Assembly: GCF_012163155.1 (NCBI RefSeq)
Contig: NZ_JAAVUN010000001.1
Coordinates: 124,001-188,000 of the forward strand
Direction of reading: 5' to 3'
Length of the DNA: 64,000 nt
From: Kocuria subflava
GTDB lineage: Bacteria; Actinomycetota; Actinomycetes; Actinomycetales; Micrococcaceae
Shown: piece after piece, positions 58,735 through 64,000 of the stretch
How positions within the stretch are numbered: position 1 is the stretch's first letter
Layout: every line of letters begins with the position of its first letter
Notes under the pieces: model-generated
Database searches by the model: none
Seen by the model: only the letters and a program-made list of their open reading frames with translations
Told to the model about the DNA's origin: nothing
Program-made: the position numbers and the translations under genes

Positions 58735-59828
58735 GCCGTGGGGCTTGCGCTCTCTGTTGGGGCCAGCACCTGGGCGATCTGGGGAACCACGTTCTGGATA
58801 GCCCACGGGATGCTCAGCGGAGAGGCTGCTGAGACGGACAGCGTCTCCTGGCCGTCGGTCTGCAGCACCAGGCGGTCATTGGCCACGGCCGGGATCTTGT
58901 TCAGTAGATCATCGGACTCAATGGCATCACGTGCGGATTCGTCAGCGGCCCAGGACACCAGGACGTCTGACTCGAGTTCATCCGCACGTTCTGGCGACCA
59001 CCCGATGAAAAAGGCATCCGGCTGCTCGCCTTCGGCCTCCACCACCACGGGTGCCTGTTCCATGCCCAAGGCCTTGAGGAAGCGGGGCCGGTTGTCCACA
59101 TCCGTGTAGATGCTGATCTGCTCTTCGGCAGACGGATCCACGGTGCCGTAGATGAAGGTCTTGCCCTCCAGCTGCGGGTTCTCCTCAGCTGCTTGGGACA
59201 GCTGCTCCTCCACGGAGCTGATGAGGTCCTCGGCTTGGTCGTCACGTCCCAGGGCCTGACCGATCATGCGGGTGGTCTCATCCCAGGCAGCACCAAAGGC
59301 TGCGGTGTCCTTGGGCGGGGCAATGGTGTCGGCGATCTCGGAGAGACGGTTGTAGTCCTCCTCCGTCATCCCGGAGTAGACGCCCACAATCAGGTCGGGC
59401 TCCGCTGCGGCGATGGCCTGGAAGTCCAGCCCGTCGGTCTCGCTCCACTTGGTGGGCACTTCGCCACTGTTCTCGGCCAGGGCGTCGTCGAACCAGTCCG
59501 TGGACTGGTTGTCGTTGCCGCCGAAATCTGTGGCAGCCATGCCCACGGGAACCACGCCCAGGGCCAGGACCACGTCCTGGTTGACCCAGGCAATGGTGGC
59601 CACACGCTGCGGGGCTTCGTCAATGGTGGTGGAACCGTAGGCGTGCTCAACCGTGCGCGGGAAGTCACCTTGGGCATCGTTGGCGGCGTCGTCATCCGAG
59701 GACGGCCCCGTCTGGCAGCCTGCCAACGCCAGCGCGCCAAAGGCTGCCAACCCGGTCAGGGCAGAACGCCGGGAGAAGGAACCAGTGCCAAGGTTCCGGG
59801 CCTCAGTCAGGTACTGCGAGTCGGTCAT
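58731..59828 (-). CDS. Iron-siderophore ABC transporter substrate-binding lipoprotein
   Basis: 365 residues. The signal sequence has twin arginines (SRRSALTGLAAFGALALAGC) and a lipobox with Cys38, so Tat export followed by lipidation is likely. The mature part has RVATIAWVNQDVVLALGVVP and PDLIVGVYSGMTEEDYNRL, typical of the FecB/FhuD class III binding fold. ATG 59828 is preceded by a G-rich site; a TTG six bases upstream is less likely. First gene of the operon, with a DtxR-type box starting 45 bases upstream. Confidence 0.93.
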   Translation of the reverse strand: MTDSQYLTEARNLGTGSFSRRSALTGLAAFGALALAGCQTGPSSDDDAANDAQGDFPRTVEHAYGSTTIDEAPQRVATIAWVNQDVVLALGVVPVGMAATDFGGNDNQSTDWFDDALAENSGEVPTKWSETDGLDFQAIAAAEPDLIVGVYSGMTEEDYNRLSEIADTIAPPKDTAAFGAAWDETTRMIGQALGRDDQAEDLISSVEEQLSQAAEENPQLEGKTFIYGTVDPSAEEQISIYTDVDNRPRFLKALGMEQAPVVVEAEGEQPDAFFIGWSPERADELESDVLVSWAADESARDAIESDDLLNKIPAVANDRLVLQTDGQETLSVSAASPLSIPWAIQNVVPQIAQVLAPTESASPTA

Positions 59829-59872
59829 GGTCAACCCCCGTGGTCAAAAGGCATACAAGAATGGGTCAAAGC

Positions 59873-59891
59873 TCAGGTTAGGCAACCCTAA
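59873..59891. promoter_or_regulatory. DtxR/IdeR-type iron box
   Basis: TCAGGTTAGGCAACCCTAA matches 16 of 19 positions of the DtxR/IdeR consensus TTAGGTTAGSCTAACCTAA. It lies 45 bases upstream of the siderophore binding-protein start and should mediate repression by Fe(II)-DtxR. Confidence 0.8.
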
Positions 59892-60196
59892 CGTTGTGCG
59901 GGATCACTCTAGAGCGTGATCAACCACATACGCAAAACAATCATGCGCTAATTCTGGTGAGTGTTCACACCCGCGTCAGCGCAGGGATCGGGAGTGGTGT
60001 GGGGGTGCCTTTCAGGGTCATAACAGGCATCATGGGGGACAGTGAACCCCGCTGTGGTGACGTAGGGAACAGGTAGACTTTCATCACACCAAAGCTCGGC
60101 CAGCTCGACCCGGCGCCCGGCAGGGTGGGGGACCTCAATGGTGAGGTCTGAGAGGTGGTTTTGATCAACACACGGCCTCAATGAGGAGACACGTCC
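59892..60196. other. Intergenic region between the iron operon and pckG
   Basis: About 300 bases with promoters for two divergent units. A TAGACT (60074-60079) could be the -10 of pckG, but no good -35 is seen. A minus-strand frame across the region is not supported by a ribosome binding site. Confidence 0.4.
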
Positions 60197-62050
60197 ATGG
60201 CTCAGAAGCCCACCGACACAACGCAGGAACTCTCCGCGGAGGCTCAGAAGAGTCTTGACCAGGCGCCCACCACGCACCAGCGGTTGTTGACCTGGGTGCG
60301 TGAAGTCGCTGAACTCACCCAGCCGGAGAGCATCCACTGGGTTGACGGGTCTGAGGCTGAGTGGAAGTCCCTGACGGAGGAGATGGTTGAGGCCGGCACC
60401 TTGGTGCGGCTCGACCCGGAAAAGTTCCCCAACTCATTCGCCGCTTTCTCTGATCCGGATGACGTTGCCCGGGTGGAGGAGCGGACCTTCATCTGCACCA
60501 AGACCGCCAAGGCTGCAGGCCCCACCAACAACTGGGAAGACCCGCAGGAGATGAAGGAGATCCTGCGGGATCACTTCCGTGGTTCCATGCGTGGGCGCAC
60601 CATGTACGTGATCCCGTTCGTGATGGGTCACCTTGATGCTGATGACCCCAAATACGGCGTGGAGATCTCTGACTCCCCGTACGTGGTCTGCTCCATGCGC
60701 ATCATGGCCACCATTGGTGCGGACGTGTTGAAGAAGATGGATGACACCAACGCGTTCTTCGTCGAGTGCTTGCACTCCGTGGGTGCTCCACTGGAACCCG
60801 GCCAGCAGGACGTGGCCTGGCCGTGCAATCCGTCCAAGTACATCGTGCACTTCCCGGAGGACCGTGCCATCTGGTCCTTCGGTTCCGGCTACGGCGGCAA
60901 CGCCCTGTTGGGCAAGAAGTGCTACGCGCTGCGCATCGCCTCTGCCATCGCACATGACGAAGGCTGGTTGGCCGAGCACATGCTCATCCTCAAGGTGACG
61001 GATCCGGACAACGCCACCAAGTACATTGCCGCAGCCTTCCCGTCTGCCTGCGGCAAGACCAACTTTGCCATGATCGAGCCCACCGTCCCGGGGTGGAAGG
61101 CAGAGATGGTGGGGGACGACATCTCCTGGATTCGCTTCCGCGGGGACCAGGCCTACGTGACCAACCCTGAGGCCGGTCTGTTCGGTGTGGCTCCCGGGAC
61201 GGGATGGTCCACCAACCCCAACGCCATGAAGGCCATTGCCGCCGGCAATACCATTTTCACCAACGTGGCTCTCACTGATGACGGCGGTGTGTGGTGGGAA
61301 GGCATGACAGATGACGTGCCCGAACACCTCACGGACTGGAAGGGCAATGACTGGACCCCGGACTCCGGGCGCCCTGCAGCCCACCCCAACTCCCGGTTCT
61401 GCACGCCCATCAAGCAGGCGGAGATCCTGGCTGCCGAATACGACGACCCCAACGGTGTGCCCTTGTCCGCCATCGTCTTCGGTGGTCGCCGCAAGACCAC
61501 CGTGCCGCTGGTCTCGGAGTCCTTCGGATGGGAGCACGGTGTCTTCCAGGGGGCCACGTTATCCTCAGAAACCACCGCTGCCGCCAAGGGAGCTGTGGGC
61601 GTGGTCCGCCGCGATCCCATGGCCATGCTCCCGTTCATCGGCTACAACGCCAATGAGTACCTTCAGCACTGGCTGGACCTGGGGGAGAATCACGGCGCGG
61701 AGAACATGCCCAAGGTCTTCTATGTCAACTGGTTCCGCCGCACGCCGGACGGCGGCTTTGCATGGCCCGGTTTCGGGGAGAACAGCCGCGTGGTCGAGTG
61801 GATCTGCCGCCGTGTGGACGGCACTGCCGGAGGCGTGGAGACCGCTGTGGGAGTTGTGCCCAACCCTGAGGACCTGAATCTGGAGGGCCTGGAGATCACC
61901 CCGGAGGAGATCCAGGCCGCCCTGGCCGTCGATGCTGAGGAGTGGTTGGAAGAACTGCCCGGCATCGAGGACTGGTTTGCCAAGCTCGGAGACGTTCCGG
62001 AAGTCCTCACCGAGCAGGCTGCGGGTTTGAAGGATCGTTTGAGCAAGTAA
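60197..62050 (+). CDS. pckG: Phosphoenolpyruvate carboxykinase (GTP)
   Basis: 617 residues catalysing oxaloacetate + GTP to PEP + CO2 + GDP, the entry to gluconeogenesis. The P-loop-like kinase motif [12 protein letters not shown] is near residue 281, and the Mn and substrate sites lie in [10 protein letters not shown] and [22 protein letters not shown] is a further family block. GAGGAG lies ten bases before the ATG. Single gene with its own terminator. Confidence 0.97.
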   Translation: MAQKPTDTTQELSAEAQKSLDQAPTTHQRLLTWVREVAELTQPESIHWVDGSEAEWKSLTEEMVEAGTLVRLDPEKFPNSFAAFSDPDDVARVEERTFICTKTAKAAGPTNNWEDPQEMKEILRDHFRGSMRGRTMYVIPFVMGHLDADDPKYGVEISDSPYVVCSMRIMATIGADVLKKMDDTNAFFVECLHSVGAPLEPGQQDVAWPCNPSKYIVHFPEDRAIWSFGSGYGGNALLGKKCYALRIASAIAHDEGWLAEHMLILKVTDPDNATKYIAAAFPSACGKTNFAMIEPTVPGWKAEMVGDDISWIRFRGDQAYVTNPEAGLFGVAPGTGWSTNPNAMKAIAAGNTIFTNVALTDDGGVWWEGMTDDVPEHLTDWKGNDWTPDSGRPAAHPNSRFCTPIKQAEILAAEYDDPNGVPLSAIVFGGRRKTTVPLVSESFGWEHGVFQGATLSSETTAAAKGAVGVVRRDPMAMLPFIGYNANEYLQHWLDLGENHGAENMPKVFYVNWFRRTPDGGFAWPGFGENSRVVEWICRRVDGTAGGVETAVGVVPNPEDLNLEGLEITPEEIQAALAVDAEEWLEELPGIEDWFAKLGDVPEVLTEQAAGLKDRLSK

Positions 62051-62095
62051 TCCGCAACAGCCCGTGTAGGCATTTCTGTACCCCAGTGGGCCTTT

Positions 62096-62142
62096 CTGTA
62101 CCCCGTAGCCGAGGTGAATTCGGTTGCGGGGTACAGTGTTTT
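62096..62142 (+). terminator. Rho-independent terminator after pckG
   Basis: A 17-base stem (62096-62112 with 62120-62136, CTGTACCCCG... and complement, including G-U pairs) is followed by TGTTTTCTGG. The word TTTCTGTACCCC occurs twice in tandem (62083-62094 and 62093-62104), the second copy forming the left arm. Confidence 0.8.
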
Positions 62143-62225
62143 CTGGCGTCGGCAGGGTCCTCCGCCATATCTCAGGGCATGGGGCGTCAGTAGCCGCCCA
62201 TCAAGTTTTCGGGGGAGAACAACCG

Positions 62226-63701
62226 GTGAATGAACTGTTGTCCGTACGCGGTCTGGTCAAGAACCATGGTCAGGTCCGGGTGCTCAAGGGCGTGGACCTA
62301 ACGGTGTCCCAGGGGGAGATTGTTGGTCTGGTGGGTGGCAATGGTGCCGGTAAATCCACCCTGATCTCCGTTCTGGCGGGGGCCACCCAGCCCAACAGTG
62401 GTGAGATTCTGCTGGGCGGGGAGCCGTATCGGCCCACCGGTGACGACGACGCCCGTCGTCGCGGAGTGGGTGCCGTGCACCAGCGCTTAGGCCTGGACCA
62501 GGACTTGACCGTGGTTCAAGCCATTGCAGCCTTTGACCTGGGTGCCCCGGATGACTCTGAGGCCGCACTTCAGAGGGCACGGGAAATTTTGGCCGATTCG
62601 GGCGTGCAGATGGATCCCGAAACTCCTGTGCATGAACTCATGCGCGCCGAGCAGGCCATTGTGGGGGTGTTGCGCCTTCAATTCCAGAACCCGCAACTCA
62701 TGCTCCTGGATGAGGTGGCTGCCTCCTTCAACGACCAGGAAGTGGCCCTGGTCCATTCCGTGCTGCGCGGCTTGGTCCGTCAAGGTGCCGGCATCATTTA
62801 CATCACGCACCGCATTGATGAGGTTCGTTCCCTGGCCGACCGGATCCTGGTCATGCGGGAGGGGCAGATCAAGGATGAATTCACCCCGCGTGAGGTCAAG
62901 GTGGATGACATCGTCTACTCGATGTTTGAACGCCGGATTGCCCAGCCGTCTCGCCCCGGCGCGGTGGAAGGCCCCCAGGAGGAAGTGTTGCGGGTGGAGG
63001 GTGCATCCACCTCCCGCGGGCTTTCTGACGTCTCTTTCGAGTTGCACCGCGGTGAAGTCCTGGGGCTGACCGGGCTGCGACGCGCGGGCATGAGCGAGCT
63101 GGTCTCCGCCTTGGTGGGTGCAGGTTCGGCGCAGTTCCGTACTCTGCAGGTCAAGGGCCAGGACGTCACCATCGACTCCGCGGATGACGCCGTGAACCTA
63201 GGCATCGGATACCTCTCCGACACCGACGACGAACTGGAAGCCGCCCTGGAGATCTCCGTTGCGCGTCGATTGATGAAGGAGAACTACGATCCCCAAGCAG
63301 GGTTTGTCCGGGAAATCTCCGCGTTGCGTGATGTGGCCGCCCAGGTGAAAACCCTGCGGATCCAGACCCATGACATCCAGTCGCAGGTGGGGGATCTCTC
63401 CGGCGGAGACCAGCAGAAGATCGCATTGGCCCGGTGGATGCGCAGTGAGTGCGACATCTTGATCCTGAACCACCCCACGCGGGGGATCGACATCGGGTCC
63501 AAGGGGGATGTGTACGACATGCTGCGGGAACTCACGGACCGTGGCACAGCGGTGTTGTTGATGTCATCCGAGATGACGGAACTGCTGCAGTGGTGCCATC
63601 GGATTCTGGTCATGCGCGACGGGCGGATCGTGGCGCATCAGCACAATGAACACGCCACGGAGGACACCTTGATGAGTGCGGCACTGGGGGATGCCTGGTG
63701 A
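62226..63701 (+). CDS. RbsA/MglA-like double ABC ATPase without adjacent permease
   Basis: 491 residues in two nucleotide-binding halves, as in sugar- and nucleoside-importing RbsA-type ATPases. Half 1 has intact Walker A GGNGAGKST, Walker B LMLLDE and H-loop ITHR, but its signature is degenerate (ELMRAEQAIVG). Half 2 has a degenerate Walker A (GLRRAGMSE), an intact signature LSGGDQQK, and a Walker B reading ILILNHP where Asp-Glu is usual. So only the composite site from Walker A1/B1 and signature 2 would hydrolyse ATP. GTG 62226 has GGGGAG upstream. A palindrome follows and no permease or binding protein is in the window. Confidence 0.85.
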   Translation: MNELLSVRGLVKNHGQVRVLKGVDLTVSQGEIVGLVGGNGAGKSTLISVLAGATQPNSGEILLGGEPYRPTGDDDARRRGVGAVHQRLGLDQDLTVVQAIAAFDLGAPDDSEAALQRAREILADSGVQMDPETPVHELMRAEQAIVGVLRLQFQNPQLMLLDEVAASFNDQEVALVHSVLRGLVRQGAGIIYITHRIDEVRSLADRILVMREGQIKDEFTPREVKVDDIVYSMFERRIAQPSRPGAVEGPQEEVLRVEGASTSRGLSDVSFELHRGEVLGLTGLRRAGMSELVSALVGAGSAQFRTLQVKGQDVTIDSADDAVNLGIGYLSDTDDELEAALEISVARRLMKENYDPQAGFVREISALRDVAAQVKTLRIQTHDIQSQVGDLSGGDQQKIALARWMRSECDILILNHPTRGIDIGSKGDVYDMLRELTDRGTAVLLMSSEMTELLQWCHRILVMRDGRIVAHQHNEHATEDTLMSAALGDAW

Positions 63702-63720
63702 TCGACAGTCCCCGCTGACC

Positions 63721-63766
63721 CATCAGTTGAGGCCCGGTTCCACATGGAACCGGGCCTCAACTGATG
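63721..63766. terminator. Bidirectional terminator-like palindrome
   Basis: Twenty-two-base perfect arms (63721-63742 and 63745-63766), starting CATCAGTTGAGGCCC, around two bases. It separates the double-ATPase gene from the converging small protein gene. Confidence 0.75.
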
Positions 63767-63783
63767 GTGTGACTGAATTCAGA

Positions 63784-64000
63784 TCACAGGCTGATCTTGC
63801 GGGCCACGCCGGTGAGCTTGTGGCGGGCCAGGGCCAGGTTGGAGCTGTTGCGATCCAGCACCAGGTAGACGAACAACCCGGAGGTTGCCTCCGTGTTCAG
63901 AACGTTGATCAGGTGGTACTGGTTGCCCAGAGTGATCATGATGTCCTCGATCTCACCCTGGAGATCGATTTCCTGCATGGTGCGCAGCTTTGCGCGGACC
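63784..64000 (-). CDS. C-terminal part of a small roadblock/LC7-like actinobacterial protein (window edge)
   Basis: The frame is open to the window edge (72 codons visible including the stop), reading VRAKLRTMQEIDLQGEIEDI then MITLGNQYHLINVL and FVYLVLDRNSSNLALAR before the end. From memory this matches the C-terminal half of ~120-residue actinobacterial proteins of roadblock-like fold in which a SEMVKQKLKTM-type helix precedes this section. The internal ATG at 63978 is unlikely to be the true start. Function unknown. Confidence 0.6.
   Translation of the reverse strand, partial: VRAKLRTMQEIDLQGEIEDIMITLGNQYHLINVLNTEATSGLFVYLVLDRNSSNLALARHKLTGVARKISL

Overview
The window is chromosomal DNA from a high-G+C Gram-positive actinobacterium, most likely of the order Micrococcales and plausibly the family Micrococcaceae. 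This placement is inferred from gene content: a PurS/PurQ/PurL set, a sdhC-A-B operon with a single cytochrome b, an Lhr-type giant helicase, a GTP-dependent PEP carboxykinase, the dnaX-recR-lysC order next to small SRP RNA and tRNA-Ser, and many GTG starts. I cannot name the species from sequence alone. Most of the window is ordinary housekeeping DNA, with a few A+T-richer inserts.

Layout. 1-8500: an edge-truncated gene, a GT-C/GT39-like membrane glycosyltransferase, a LuxR-type regulator, a DASS dicarboxylate transporter, then sdhB-sdhA-sdhC on the minus strand and a GNAT acetyltransferase. 8500-13130: purL-purQ-purS and a FemAB-like aminoacyltransferase. 13130-20630: two tandem hairpins, a small HhH-like protein, a conserved actinobacterial protein, lysC, recR, dnaX, SRP RNA and tRNA-Ser(GGA). 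20630-27500: a flavodoxin, a very Pro-rich lipoprotein with a TIM-barrel-like domain, an LTA-synthase-like sulfatase and a TetR regulator. 27500-36515: thiD, a YhhQ-type queuosine-precursor transporter, a DUF4126 protein, an A+T-rich membrane protein gene, MBL hydrolase, SRPBCC protein, tgt, a Nudix-like protein, a GH76 enzyme and an RluA-type pseudouridine synthase.

36600-40120 is the most accessory-looking part. It holds a WXG100-like small protein, a 471-residue protein with a helical N-terminus and a C-terminal glycine zipper, a directly abutting three-helix membrane protein, and an orphan 431-residue protein. I read the first three as a candidate type VII secretion toxin/immunity cassette. 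40190-50240: idi, lhr, a DUF4232-type lipoprotein, a large FAD/Fe-S oxidoreductase, a [2Fe-2S] ferredoxin and tRNA-Ser(CGA). 50230-54730: tadA, upp, a long regulatory leader with two identical-arm operators in front of a winged-helix regulator, a SixA phosphatase, an aldo/keto reductase and tRNA-Arg(ACG). 54840-59900: a complete ferric-siderophore uptake operon (binding lipoprotein, two permeases, ATPase, siderophore-interacting reductase) under a clear DtxR/IdeR-type box. 60190-64000: pckG, an orphan RbsA-like double ATPase and an edge-truncated small protein.

Functional links. The siderophore operon is translationally coupled nearly end to end, so the imported ferric chelate can be reduced by the last product. 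YhhQ and Tgt, about 3 kb apart, form a plausible queuine/preQ1 salvage route. The DASS transporter beside succinate dehydrogenase suggests C4-dicarboxylate use, and pckG elsewhere in the window fits gluconeogenic growth on such acids. Coordinates of start codons were revised where overlapping stop/start codons or ribosome binding sites favoured an internal start.
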